Assembly: GCA_949788275.1 (NCBI GenBank)
Contig: OX460916.1
Coordinates: forward strand, 744,001 to 808,000
DNA length: 64,000 bases
Direction of reading: 5' to 3'
DNA from: Weeksellaceae bacterium
Lineage (GTDB): Bacteria > Bacteroidota > Bacteroidia > Flavobacteriales > Weeksellaceae
Below the pieces are notes generated by a model. The model saw only the letters and a program-made list of their open reading frames with translations. It was not told the origin of the DNA and made no database searches. Shown one piece after another: positions 34,202 through 42,500 of the stretch (position 1 is the stretch's first letter; every line of letters begins with the position of its first letter). The translations under genes and the position numbers were made by a program.

Positions 34202-35479
34202 TTAGAATTGCGCTGTCTCCGTGCTTTCAGCCATAGCTGTCGTTGAAGAAGTGCCTTGTTGAACCGTGTTTTGAACATAATCGAAATATTGTGTTCCCAC
34301 AAACGATTGATGTTTAATGGCGGCAAAACCTTCCTCTTGTAAAGCGAACTCCCGTTCTTGCAATTCAGAATAGCCCGCCATACCGCGTTGTTTGTAAGCG
34401 CTAGAAAGTTCAAACATCGAAGTGTTCATCGCGTGAAAACCCGCTAAAGTTATAAATTGAAATTTATAGCCCATGGCTGCTAATTCCTCGCGAAAAGTTT
34501 CCATTTCGGCCACCGACAAATGCTGTGCCCAATTAAAAGAGGGTGAACAATTGTATGCAAGCATCTGGTCGGGGAATTTAGCCCGAACCGCTTGTGCAAA
34601 TTCTCTAGCCATTCCCAAATCAGGATTCGAAGTTTCCATCCAAACCAAATCGGCATAAGGAGCATAGCTCAAGGCGCGATCAATCCCTTGTTCTAAGCCA
34701 TTGCGAACTTCATAAAAACCTTCTGAAGTTCGTTTGCCTTCAATAATAAATCGACGATCGCGTTCATCGATATCCGAGGTAATTAAAGTCGCAGCCTCCG
34801 CATCTGTTCTTGCGACCAAAAGGGTAGGGACACCACAAACATCAGCTGCTAAACGAGCAGCAACCAGCTTGTTAATTCCTTCTTGCGTAGGTACCAACAC
34901 TTTTCCACCTAGATGGCCACACTTTTTGGCCGATGATAACTGATCTTCGAAGTGAACCCCAGCAGCGCCCGCTTCAATCATTTGCTTCATCAATTCATAG
35001 GCATTGAGATTGCCACCAAAACCAGCTTCGGCATCAGCTACAATCGGTACCATATAGTCTATGTTTCCTTGTCCGGTTACCGACTGAATTTCATCCCGTC
35101 TTCGCAAGGCATTGTTGATTCGTTTAACCACCAATGGAACTGAATTCGCAGGGTAAAGCGATTGATCGGGATACATTTCGGCCGATAAATTGGCGTCGGC
35201 TGCTACTTGCCAACCCGAGAGGTAAATGGCATTTAAACCGGCTTGAACTTCCTGAATGGCTTGGTTTCCATTCATCGCTCCTAAGCCAGCCATATAATCA
35301 TTGGAAAGTAAGCCTTTCCATAATTTTTCAGCCCCTAAGCGAGCTAAGGTATAGTCTATGTCCAGTGAGCCGCGTAGGCGGATAACATCTTCTGCCGTAT
35401 AAGGCCGTGTTACATTTTTCCAACGAGAATTGTGTGACCAATCCTCTTGAATCTTTTTGATTCGTTCTTCGTTGTTCAT
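34202..35479 (-). CDS. aceA: Isocitrate lyase
   Basis: This 425-aa enzyme splits isocitrate into succinate and glyoxylate in the glyoxylate shunt. The catalytic loop [14 protein letters not shown], with C187, is present. Other family blocks are [20 protein letters not shown] near residue 148, [10 protein letters not shown] near 172, [16 protein letters not shown] near 223 and [10 protein letters not shown] near 310. The length is normal. It is the second gene of an aceB-aceA operon (gap 59 bp). Confidence 0.97.
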   Translation of the reverse strand: MNNEERIKKIQEDWSHNSRWKNVTRPYTAEDVIRLRGSLDIDYTLARLGAEKLWKGLLSNDYMAGLGAMNGNQAIQEVQAGLNAIYLSGWQVAADANLSAEMYPDQSLYPANSVPLVVKRINNALRRRDEIQSVTGQGNIDYMVPIVADAEAGFGGNLNAYELMKQMIEAGAAGVHFEDQLSSAKKCGHLGGKVLVPTQEGINKLVAARLAADVCGVPTLLVARTDAEAATLITSDIDERDRRFIIEGKRTSEGFYEVRNGLEQGIDRALSYAPYADLVWMETSNPDLGMAREFAQAVRAKFPDQMLAYNCSPSFNWAQHLSVAEMETFREELAAMGYKFQFITLAGFHAMNTSMFELSSAYKQRGMAGYSELQEREFALQEEGFAAIKHQSFVGTQYFDYVQNTVQQGTSSTTAMAESTETAQF

Positions 35480-35538
35480 AAGAAATTGTTTTTTGTGTGT
35501 ATTCGTAAAGTGTTATGTTAGGTAAACAACTTGGTGGT

Positions 35539-37131
35539 TCAATCCAAGTGTTTATAAGCATCTAAAGTTAAGAATTCTTTAAATTCATGCGATAAGACCA
35601 ACTGATCAAAGAGTTGAACAGCGGTTGAGAATTTTCCGTTTTTAAAACGTTCTTCTCCCATCATTTCGTTTATTTTTCCAACTTCTTCCGATCGAAATTG
35701 TTTGTATTTCTCACAATTGAATTCGGCACCGTTTTCCAATTTTATTTTATGGTGCAACCATTGCCAAATCTGCGATCGCGATATTTCAGCGGTTGCCGCG
35801 TCTTCCATTAAATGATCCAGGGCTGCAGCCCCTTTGCCATCTAGCCAACTTTCAATGTATAGAATACCAATGCGGATATTATCCCGAATCCCTTTTTCCG
35901 TAATTGTTCCTTGCGGAACTTCAAGCAGGGCATGTTTTTTAGTCACAACATCCTTGCGTTTATTACCAATTTGGTTGGCTGCAGGCATATATTCGTTAAA
36001 GATATCCATGGCGATAGGAACCAGGGCAGGGTGTGCAACCCAGGTACCGTCGTGTCCGTTTCTTACCTCGCGAAGTTTATCGTTTTTTACTTTTTCAAAA
36101 GCCTCTTCATTGGCTTTTTCGTTGTTTTTAATGGGGATTTGGGCCGCCATTCCACCAATGGCATGAATGTTTCGTTTATGACACCGTTGAATAACAGCAA
36201 GTGAATAGGTTTCCATAAAAGGAGAAGTCATGGTGACTTGCGAGCGATCGGGCACCATAAATTTGGCATGATTTCTAAATTTCTTGATGTAAGAGAAAAT
36301 ATAATCCCAACGGCCGCAGTTTAATCCCACGATGTAATTTTTAAGGGCATGGATAATTTCATCCAATTGAAAGGAAGCAGTAATGGTTTCTATTAAAACA
36401 GTTGCTTTAATAGAGCCCTTCGGAACGTTTAAATAGGCTTCAGAGAAGGCGAATACATCGTTCCACCATTGTGCTTCTAAATGGTGTTCTAATTTAGGTA
36501 GATAGAAATAAGGCCCACTGTTTTTGGTTAGTAACGAATGTGCATTATGGAAAAAATATAAACCAAAGTCAACAAGTGAGCCTGATATTTCTTCTTGGTT
36601 AATTAGAATATGTTTTTCGTTCAAATGTAAACCCCGTGGGCGAACAATAAGAACAGCTGTTTTTTCATTCAGTTGATAGGTTTTGCCTTTCGCTGCATCG
36701 GTATACTGAATGCTTCCGCTAATGGCATCTTTAAGGTTTTGTTGCCCATCAAGAACATTGGTCCATGTAGGTGAGTTACTATCTTCAAAATCGGCCATAA
36801 ACGTTTTGGCTCCCGAATTCAAGGCATTAATCACCATTTTACGATCCACAGGTCCGGTAATTTCTACACGACGATCTTGTAAATCCTCAGGTATCGGAGC
36901 GGCAAGCCAATCCGATTGACGAATGTGTTCAGTTTCGCTTAAAAATGTTGGGAAATTTCCAGCATCAAAAGAAGCTTGTTGAACGCGGCGTTCGTTTAGA
37001 AGCGCTATTCGTTGGTGGTCAAATTTTTGGTGCAAAGCCGTTAAAAAGGCTTTCGCTTCAGGAGTCAGAATGCCTGGATAATAATCCTTGACGCTCTGCG
37101 CAAATAATAATTCATGAGCTACAGTTTCCAT
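35539..37131 (-). CDS. aceB: Malate synthase A
   Basis: This 530-aa enzyme condenses glyoxylate with acetyl-CoA to malate. It has the malate synthase A blocks TFMADFEDSNSPTWTNVLDG near residue 99, IVRPRGLHLNEKH near 164, VLIETITASFQLDEIIHALK near 243, and GLNCGRWDYIFSYIKKF near 266. The length is normal. It is the promoter-proximal gene of the glyoxylate operon and is transcribed divergently from an XRE/IrrE-like regulator. Confidence 0.97.
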   Translation of the reverse strand: METVAHELLFAQSVKDYYPGILTPEAKAFLTALHQKFDHQRIALLNERRVQQASFDAGNFPTFLSETEHIRQSDWLAAPIPEDLQDRRVEITGPVDRKMVINALNSGAKTFMADFEDSNSPTWTNVLDGQQNLKDAISGSIQYTDAAKGKTYQLNEKTAVLIVRPRGLHLNEKHILINQEEISGSLVDFGLYFFHNAHSLLTKNSGPYFYLPKLEHHLEAQWWNDVFAFSEAYLNVPKGSIKATVLIETITASFQLDEIIHALKNYIVGLNCGRWDYIFSYIKKFRNHAKFMVPDRSQVTMTSPFMETYSLAVIQRCHKRNIHAIGGMAAQIPIKNNEKANEEAFEKVKNDKLREVRNGHDGTWVAHPALVPIAMDIFNEYMPAANQIGNKRKDVVTKKHALLEVPQGTITEKGIRDNIRIGILYIESWLDGKGAAALDHLMEDAATAEISRSQIWQWLHHKIKLENGAEFNCEKYKQFRSEEVGKINEMMGEERFKNGKFSTAVQLFDQLVLSHEFKEFLTLDAYKHLD

Positions 37132-37183
37132 TTGTTCGGTTTTTTTGTGTAATTTTGGTTAGTGTTAGCGGAATTCAACTTCC

Positions 37184-37197
37184 AGCGAACGTTCGCT
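37184..37197. promoter_or_regulatory. Perfect 14-bp palindrome AGCGAACGTTCGCT between aceB and the regulator gene; candidate operator
   Basis: AGCGAACGTTCGCT is its own reverse complement and lies in the 112-bp divergent spacer. A nearby TTAGCG (37165-37170) repeats the outer half as CGCTAA does at the palindrome edge. This is a plausible binding site for the adjacent regulator. Confidence 0.55.
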
Positions 37198-37243
37198 AAA
37201 TTATAAAAATTCGTTTAATATTTCCAACTTTTTTTCATAAAAA

Positions 37244-38743
37244 ATGCAAGAAAACTATATAAAATTAATTTTCGGCTTAAAAATTAAGCAGATTCGAACA
37301 ACTAAAGACTTGTCTCTATTTAAGTTATCTAAATTAACCGGGCTTTCGAAATCGTATTTGAATGAAATTGAAAAAGGAAAGAAATACCCCAAAACAGATA
37401 AAATAGTTTTACTGGCCGAGGCCTTTGATGTTCCTTATGATGAATTGGTTTCCTTGAAGTTGGATAAAAATCTAGCACCTGTTGCCGAGATATTACAGTC
37501 GAATTTATTGCAAGAAATACCCCTTGAACTCTTTGGAATAGAGGAAAGGGATTTAATTGAAATTATCTCCAATGCTCCAATGAAAGTCAATGCTTTTATA
37601 TCGACATTAATCGAGATTGGAAATAACTACAACTTAACCCGCGAAAGCTTTTATTTAGCCTCATTGCGTTCGTTCCAGGAAGCAAATGATAATTATTTCC
37701 CGGAATTAGAGAAAGCTGCCCGTGATTTTTTAACCGCTTATTGGGTCGATCAAGAGGCGTATATCTCCAATGAATCGATGATGGAAATCTTGAAAGAAGA
37801 ATTTGGTTATACCATTATTTTCGAGGATTTTAAAGATTATAAACGCAAGGAATTAGCTAAGATTCGTTCTATTTTCATCAAAGAAAATAAGCACCTCTAT
37901 ATCAACGAGCATACGGATCACGACCAAAAGCGATTTATTTTAGCCAAAGAAATTGGGTATAATTATTTGAAGTTAGAAGAACGTCTGTACACCTATTCAT
38001 GGGTCTTGTTTGATAATTTCGATCAATTGCTCAATAATTTTTATGCATCTTATTTTGCAGGAGCTCTGTTGTTGCCCGAAAAAGATCTTGTCGACGATTT
38101 GAACAAGCTGTTTATTGAAGAGGAACACGATTTATCGAAGTTCTTAACTTTTTTTGGGAAGTACACCGAGTCACCCGAAACGGTTTATCAACGGATGACC
38201 AATTTATTGCCCAAGCACTTTAATATTCGGGATCTGTTCTTCTTGCGCATTACCACCAAAAAAGGATCAGATAACTTCCGTTTAACCAAAGAATTGCACC
38301 TCAATCAACAACAATCGCCTCAGGCGAATGAAACCGATGAGCATTATTGCCGTCGTTGGGTTTCTTTAAATGTATTGAAAGAAATGGGGGAGGATGAAAC
38401 GTCCAACACCACCCACCGAATGGCTGCACAGATATCCATTTATCCGTTCAACAACAACCAAAAATACTATGTGATTTCCTCGGCGACCCAAGATCCTTTT
38501 AACCCCGATTATTTGCGCAGTGTAAGCATTGGTTTACTGCACAAGCAAGTTCAACGAAAAGTAAAATTCCTAGGCGATCCCGCTATTCCAGTGAAAGAAG
38601 TGGCTGTAACTTGTGAAAATTGTGGTATGGACAATTGTTTAGAGCGAGTAGCTCCACCAAAACGTTTTGCCAAGGATATACAGTCCAAACGCCTTAATGT
38701 TATTGTTAACGAATTTATCAAGGAAAAATCAGGCCTGAATTAA
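37244..38743 (+). CDS. XRE-family regulator with degenerate IrrE-like domain (ScfR/RamB-like)
   Basis: This 499-aa protein has an N-terminal XRE helix-turn-helix (IKQIRTTKDLSLFKLSKLTG, then LSKSYLNEIEKGKKYPKTDK). The middle domain is IrrE/ImmA-like; the helix that normally reads HE-x-x-H is KRFILAKEIGYNYLK, so the metal ligands are absent. The C-terminal DUF2083-type region has a Cys cluster, CENCGMDNCLERVAPPKRFA. This architecture is that of RamB/ScfR, acyl-CoA- or acetate-responsive regulators of short-chain fatty acid and glyoxylate genes. Its divergent position next to aceB makes it the likely regulator of that operon; this is inference. Confidence 0.85.
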   Translation: MQENYIKLIFGLKIKQIRTTKDLSLFKLSKLTGLSKSYLNEIEKGKKYPKTDKIVLLAEAFDVPYDELVSLKLDKNLAPVAEILQSNLLQEIPLELFGIEERDLIEIISNAPMKVNAFISTLIEIGNNYNLTRESFYLASLRSFQEANDNYFPELEKAARDFLTAYWVDQEAYISNESMMEILKEEFGYTIIFEDFKDYKRKELAKIRSIFIKENKHLYINEHTDHDQKRFILAKEIGYNYLKLEERLYTYSWVLFDNFDQLLNNFYASYFAGALLLPEKDLVDDLNKLFIEEEHDLSKFLTFFGKYTESPETVYQRMTNLLPKHFNIRDLFFLRITTKKGSDNFRLTKELHLNQQQSPQANETDEHYCRRWVSLNVLKEMGEDETSNTTHRMAAQISIYPFNNNQKYYVISSATQDPFNPDYLRSVSIGLLHKQVQRKVKFLGDPAIPVKEVAVTCENCGMDNCLERVAPPKRFAKDIQSKRLNVIVNEFIKEKSGLN

Positions 38744-38754
38744 CGGTTGAAGCT

Positions 38755-38862
38755 TCATTCATCCATCTCATTTATCGGAGGTAGTTTTCCCAAAGGAATA
38801 AATTCTTTAACCAAACGAGTAAAAAGGCGAAGTTCGGTTAAGTCTGGAAATAAAATTTTTGT
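38755..38862 (-). pseudogene. Short coding-like remnant, unidentified
   Basis: On the minus strand a frame after an in-frame stop reads TKILFPDLTELRLFTRLVKE, then FIPLGKLPPINEMDE and a TGA. It looks like the end of a real protein, but I cannot identify it. No start is present. The remaining ~220 bp up to the DUF6984 gene show no recognisable feature. Confidence 0.35.
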
Positions 38863-39080
38863 TTAATTTGGAGCGACTGAAGATTAGGTGGTTATTTTCT
38901 TCAAAACAGAAACTTTGGGTTTAAATAGATCGTTGATTGATCAACTGTAGAAAATTAGTTTAAAAGACTATCGTTACAAGTCGTCACAGGCGTCGTTTAA
39001 CTAAATTATTGAAGTTGGAAGGAAAATACAATAGACGGCTTTTAAAATCTCAGGAGGAAAACATACTATAGTAAGAAGAC

Positions 39081-39407
39081 ATGGAGTTAAATAGAAAACT
39101 TGCAAGTAAAGAATTAAAGCTTATTGCATTGCTTATTCTTAAATCAGGATATTCATTTCCTAATGATTGGTATCAAAAATTAGTAGTTCGTCAAATGAAT
39201 GATGGGGAAATGGGAAGTCTATATCTCTTTCCTGAGGGTAACAGTATAGAAAATAGAAGTTTCGGAGAACAAATCAGTGAATATCAATTTAAAGATGCTG
39301 ATGGAGTAGATGTCATAGCCTCATTAAATATAGATACTAATGGGGAATTATTTGAACTTGACATTTGGAAAACTAACTTTGAAAAATTAATTCAACTACC
39401 TGATTAA
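39081..39407 (+). CDS. DUF6984-like small protein
   Basis: This 108-aa protein reads LNRKLASKELKLIALLILKS at its start and MNDGEMGSLYLFPEGNS in the middle. It ends with LNIDTNGELFELDIWKTNFE, matching my recollection of DUF6984 (M-x-D-G-x-M-G-S-L and L-F-E-L-D-x-W-K). These proteins are often found near polymorphic toxins and may be immunity proteins. No signal or membrane segment is present. A good ribosome-binding stretch (AGGAGG at 39052) lies upstream. Its toxin partner is not visible. Confidence 0.6.
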   Translation: MELNRKLASKELKLIALLILKSGYSFPNDWYQKLVVRQMNDGEMGSLYLFPEGNSIENRSFGEQISEYQFKDADGVDVIASLNIDTNGELFELDIWKTNFEKLIQLPD

Positions 39408-39547
39408 AGAGTGTGTTGGTAGTGATTGGTATTAAATCACACAATTCACTATTACTCAAAAAGTGGACTCTGCTAGAGTACACCCAAAATTTTAGACGAT
39501 TTTAATGAATGATTTTAAGAATATGCTAGATACAACGTTGGGCTCAT

Positions 39548-39920
39548 TTTGTTATCTTATCAGTTTTAGTAAAGTTTAAATTTCTTTATCGGGGATAGAA
39601 AATTGTTCGCTTTTAACGTAAAGAGAAAGCAGGTAAACCGTTTCATAATCAATACTCATGTGGAGTATAACTCTTGTGCTACCGCTCTTTCTTTTATCTT
39701 TTATTGCCAAAAGTACTTTGTAACAGTTATCGCTCAAAGCTGTTCTTGTAAATTTCCTTCACACTAGGACAGTTAATAATTCAAATTCATTAAATTTAAA
39801 ATAGGAATATGTGATTATAAAAAACCAGTCATTTTAACGAAAGTCAGCTTCTTTCTCCAATCCAATAAAAATATCAATTATTTCTCTAATTTAGTGGTGT
39901 CCTAAAAGGGGAAGCCTACA
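39548..39920. repeat. Direct repeat, copy A (~373 bp), containing a RelE-like fragment
   Basis: It is ~95% identical to 40373-40744 and in the same orientation. It ends with a block GTGGTGTCCTAAAAGGGGAA then GCCTACA. The two copies bracket the small lipoprotein gene. Confidence 0.85.
39576..39755 (-). pseudogene. RelE-like toxin fragment, copy A
   Basis: On the minus strand the frame reads LSDNCYKVLLAIKDKRKSGS, then TRVILHMSIDYETVYLLSLY and VKSEQFSIPDKEI before TAA at 39576-39578. It matches the C-terminal half of RelE-family toxins (N-C-Y-K-x-x-L-A-I-K, S-G-x-x-R-V-I, V-Y-L-L-S-x-Y, K-S-E). The N-terminal half is missing, and the frame ends earlier than in copy B. Confidence 0.55.
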
Positions 39921-39980
39921 GAGCTAAAAAAGAAATACCAGGAAGAAAAAGAACAGGTGAATTATAAATACTATCTTATT

Positions 39981-40295
39981 ATGCAAAATAAAATTATCAT
40001 ACTAACTCTTTTTTTTATCTTTTTTTCTTGTTTTGATAGGAGAGAAAAATTACTAAAACAAGATACAATTGTTTTAATAGAAAAAATTGAAGATTATAAA
40101 AAATTATATGGCAAAATTCCCCCTGATTTAAAGTCTATAGGAGTTGATGAAAAAGAAAAAGGTCCTATTTTTTATACCCCTTGGAATGATAGTATAAATT
40201 ATATTATTTATTTTTCTGAAGGAGGAGTTGGGGAATCCAAAAAATATTATTCAGATACAAAAAAATGGGAAAATATTGACCGAGGTATTAATTGA
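39981..40295 (+). CDS. Small lipoprotein, possible immunity protein
   Basis: This ~104-aa protein (start chosen at ATG 39981; GTG/ATG codons lie upstream) has a lipoprotein signal (MQNKIIILTLFFIFFSC) with the Cys at residue 17. The mature part is charged and alternates strands (IFYTPWNDSINYIIYFSEGG). A short conserved-looking segment KIPPDLKSIGVDEKEKGPIF suggests a small exported enzyme inhibitor or immunity protein, but I cannot name it. It lies between the two direct-repeat copies and ends at a bidirectional hairpin. Codon use is very AT-rich. Confidence 0.55.
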   Translation: MQNKIIILTLFFIFFSCFDRREKLLKQDTIVLIEKIEDYKKLYGKIPPDLKSIGVDEKEKGPIFYTPWNDSINYIIYFSEGGVGESKKYYSDTKKWENIDRGIN

Positions 40296-40345
40296 CGGCA
40301 GTGTTCCAGAAGTGTTGTTTTTACACAACCCAACATTCACAATAA

Positions 40346-40377
40346 AACAAAAGGCAAACCTAAGTTTGCCTTTTGTT
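40346..40377. terminator. Bidirectional terminator hairpin
   Basis: A 14-bp perfect stem, AACAAAAGGCAAAC (40346-40359) with GTTTGCCTTTTGTT (40364-40377), has a 4-base loop. It ends the lipoprotein gene on the plus strand. Confidence 0.8.
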
Positions 40378-40744
40378 ATTTTATCGGTTTTAGTAAAGTT
40401 TTAATTTCTTTAAAGGAGATAGAATCATGCTCGCTTTTAACGTAAAGAGAAAGCAGGTAAACCATTTCATAATCAATACTCATGTGGAGTATAACTCTTG
40501 TGCTACCGCTCTTTCTTTTATCTTTTATTGCCAAAAGTACTTTGTAACAGTTATCGCTCAAAGCTGTTCATGTAAATTTCCTTCACACTAGGACAGTTAA
40601 TAATTCAAATTCATTAAATTTAAAATAGGAATATGTGATTATAAAAACCAGTCATTTTAACGAAAGTCAACTTCTTTCTCCAATCCAATAAAAATATCAA
40701 TTATTTGTCTAATTTAGTGGTGTCCTAAAAAGGGGAAGCCTACA
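40373..40744. repeat. Direct repeat, copy B (~372 bp), containing a RelE-like fragment
   Basis: It is the second copy of 39548-39920. It ends with the same TGTCCTAAAAAGGGGAAGCC block, followed directly by Rhs core remnant sequence. Confidence 0.85.
40376..40561 (-). pseudogene. RelE-like toxin fragment, copy B
   Basis: This 61-aa frame (TTG at its start) reads SDNCYKVLLAIKDKRKSGST, then RVILHMSIDYEMVYLLSLYV and KSEHDSISFKEIKTLLKPIK. This is the RelE C-terminal half; the last part keeps the typical K-E-I-K-x-L-L ending that copy A lost. The N-terminal half is missing, with a stop directly upstream. No antitoxin is visible. Confidence 0.55.
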
Positions 40745-40781
40745 CAAGAATAAAGCGCATGCTTTAATCGTAGAAACCTAG

Positions 40782-40958
40782 CGCAGCGATGAACTGCAAA
40801 CAGATTTAGACATCAATCTTTACGACTACGGTGCACGTAACTACGACACTGCTATTGGTAGATGGTTCAATGTAAACCCGCTGGCAGAGAGTTTTTATCC
40901 AGAAAGTCCTTACGGATATGCATTAAATAATCCTGTTTATTTTATCGATCCAACAGGT
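40782..40958 (+). pseudogene. 3' remnant of an Rhs/YD-repeat core
   Basis: A frame without a start runs directly into the toxin gene. It reads DELQTDLDINLYDYGARNYD, then TAIGRWFNVNPLAESFYPES and PYGYALNNPVYFIDPTG. This is the signature end of the Rhs repeat-associated core (Y-D-Y-G-A-R-x-Y-D, G-R-W, D-P-T-G). The upstream repeats are absent, so this is an orphan tip. Confidence 0.85.
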
Positions 40959-41600
40959 ATGTCATCTGAAAGTTCGACAGAAAGCGAAAATCCATGCGAG
41001 AAAGAAGGAGATTGTGTAGATTTACCAGAGGTGCTTGTTATAGGGAAAAAGAAAAGTTCGAATCCTTATGACAATGCTAATGTAGCAGCTAATGCGCAGA
41101 AATTATATTCTGCCATTGATAATACTCCAGCGACAAAGGATATTGACAAAAACATGTTAATTGCTTTTTCGATGGTTAACCCATTTCAGAAGATAATGAA
41201 TGATTATCAGACTGAAGGAGAAGTTGATCCTTGGGATGTCGCAGGCATGATTCCTGTTTTTAGGATTTATAAAATCACTAAATATGGGACAATAATTGAG
41301 AAAACTTTACCTGTTGTTGATAATCGTGTTTTAGAAGGTTTTGCTAAGCACGCTTTCGCTAAAGGTAAACATTCAGATTTAGGTTTATCAATTGAAAAAA
41401 TGATATCTAAAGGGGGTGAATTAATAACAAATAATGCTCATTTACTCAAAGAAGGCGACAACACTCTTGTTGGAAATATTAATGGTATTCAAAAATCTTT
41501 TGTAAAAGATGGGCAAATAATGTCAATAAATATGTATCCAGGTACTTCTAATAGAATCACTCGAGGATTAACAATTAATTTCGGAAATATAAAATGGTAA
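40959..41600 (+). CDS. Orphan Rhs C-terminal toxin (Ntox35-like)
   Basis: The 213-aa ORF starts at the Met of DPTG-M and carries a variable linker, then a C-terminal toxin-like domain. That domain reads NRVLEGFAKHAFAKGKHSDL, GLSIEKMISKGGELITNNAH, LLKEGDNTLVGNINGIQKSF and a final MSINMYPGTSNRITRGLTIN. I recall this pattern (H-A-F-x-x-G-x-H-x-x-L-G-x-S, then the final N-M-Y-P-G) from polymorphic toxin type 35, predicted to be a BECR-fold nuclease; the assignment is from memory. Without an Rhs shell and secretion region it is probably an orphan module. It overlaps its likely immunity gene by 7 bases. Confidence 0.65.
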   Translation: MSSESSTESENPCEKEGDCVDLPEVLVIGKKKSSNPYDNANVAANAQKLYSAIDNTPATKDIDKNMLIAFSMVNPFQKIMNDYQTEGEVDPWDVAGMIPVFRIYKITKYGTIIEKTLPVVDNRVLEGFAKHAFAKGKHSDLGLSIEKMISKGGELITNNAHLLKEGDNTLVGNINGIQKSFVKDGQIMSINMYPGTSNRITRGLTINFGNIKW

Positions 41601-42061
41601 AAGAAAAAGAAATAATAAATTTATTGACTGCTAAAAATTTATTAGGTACAAAATCTTTATCTATAACTAGTAGTGTTATAGATACAATTGATTTAATAGG
41701 GGCTTTTGAATTAGAAACACACCTAATTATAGAGAATTGTATTATACAAAATTTAAATATACATTCTTGTTGGTTTATGAATGGTTTAATTTTAAAGAAT
41801 TGTATTATTACTAACTATATAGACTATCAGATGGGAGGTCATAACGTGGAAAAGATTATTTTAGAAGGAAATTTATTTAAGGAATTTTTTAATTTTTTTG
41901 ATTGTCATTTTGATGAAGTATTAGAGGTTAGAAATAATATTTTCTTAAAAGGGTCTAATCTTTTAGCAAATAGGAATGAAGGTTATGATAATACTTTCAA
42001 TAAAGGTTATTCCGATTTCAACAATCTAGGAATAATTAATCTTGATAGGGAGATAAGTTAG
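41594..42061 (+). CDS. Probable immunity protein for the orphan Rhs toxin
   Basis: This 155-aa protein starts inside the toxin gene (ATG 41594, overlap 7 bases), the usual place for a cognate immunity gene. I do not recognise a named family. Short strands recur with N-C-I-I-like turns: LIIENCIIQNLNIHS, LILKNCIITNYID, KIILEGNLFKEFFNF, VLEVRNNIFLKGSN. This suggests a small right-handed beta-helix or pentapeptide-like fold. No signal or membrane segment is present, so it is cytoplasmic, as expected for blocking a nuclease toxin. Confidence 0.65.
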   Translation: MVKEKEIINLLTAKNLLGTKSLSITSSVIDTIDLIGAFELETHLIIENCIIQNLNIHSCWFMNGLILKNCIITNYIDYQMGGHNVEKIILEGNLFKEFFNFFDCHFDEVLEVRNNIFLKGSNLLANRNEGYDNTFNKGYSDFNNLGIINLDREIS

Positions 42062-42363
42062 GGGAATGCTCCAGATCTGTTTTTATCACACAACAAATTA
42101 ATTACAAACAACGTTATAAAAAAAAACTTTGCAGTTGTAAGATTTTTTTTACTATTGAAGTTGTTTCTTAAAGTGGAAAACTTAAAAAACAGAACTTAGG
42201 TTAGAACTAAAAATGGATCAATTGTTACTCTTCGTTAGTTTCAATAATCGCACGTTAAAGCATTATTTTAAAACTTTCTTTTTCGATGACCGTGCTTTGG
42301 GCTTCCAACATCCATGGATTTAAGGCAATTACCAACCACTACTGTTTACTCGTTTTGGTTTAC

Positions 42364-42490
42364 CGCAACGAGTTGCGCCAAGGATTGCAGCGGCATCCTT
42401 TGCCAAGTTTCTTTGGCTACAACCAATGTTCAGATTTTCCTTGGCAAAGATATAGCGTAAAGCCTGGCCTGAAAGGGGCGCCCAAATAAA
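42364..42490 (-). repeat. Dispersed structured element, copy 6
   Basis: On the minus strand it starts TTTGGGCGCCCCTTTCAGGC and ends CAATCCTTGGCGCAAC, then a small hairpin CGCAAC-GTTGCG. The internal stem pairs ATCTTTGCCAAG (42440-42451) with CTTGGCAAAGGAT (42395-42407). The rest of the 439-bp gap (42062-42363) shows no recognisable gene. Confidence 0.85.
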
Positions 42491-42500
42491 CAAATAGAAA

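Noticed and set aside
42286-42489. 67-aa ORF on the plus strand
   Set aside because: Most of it is the antisense of dispersed element copy 6, and its sequence has no protein-like pattern.
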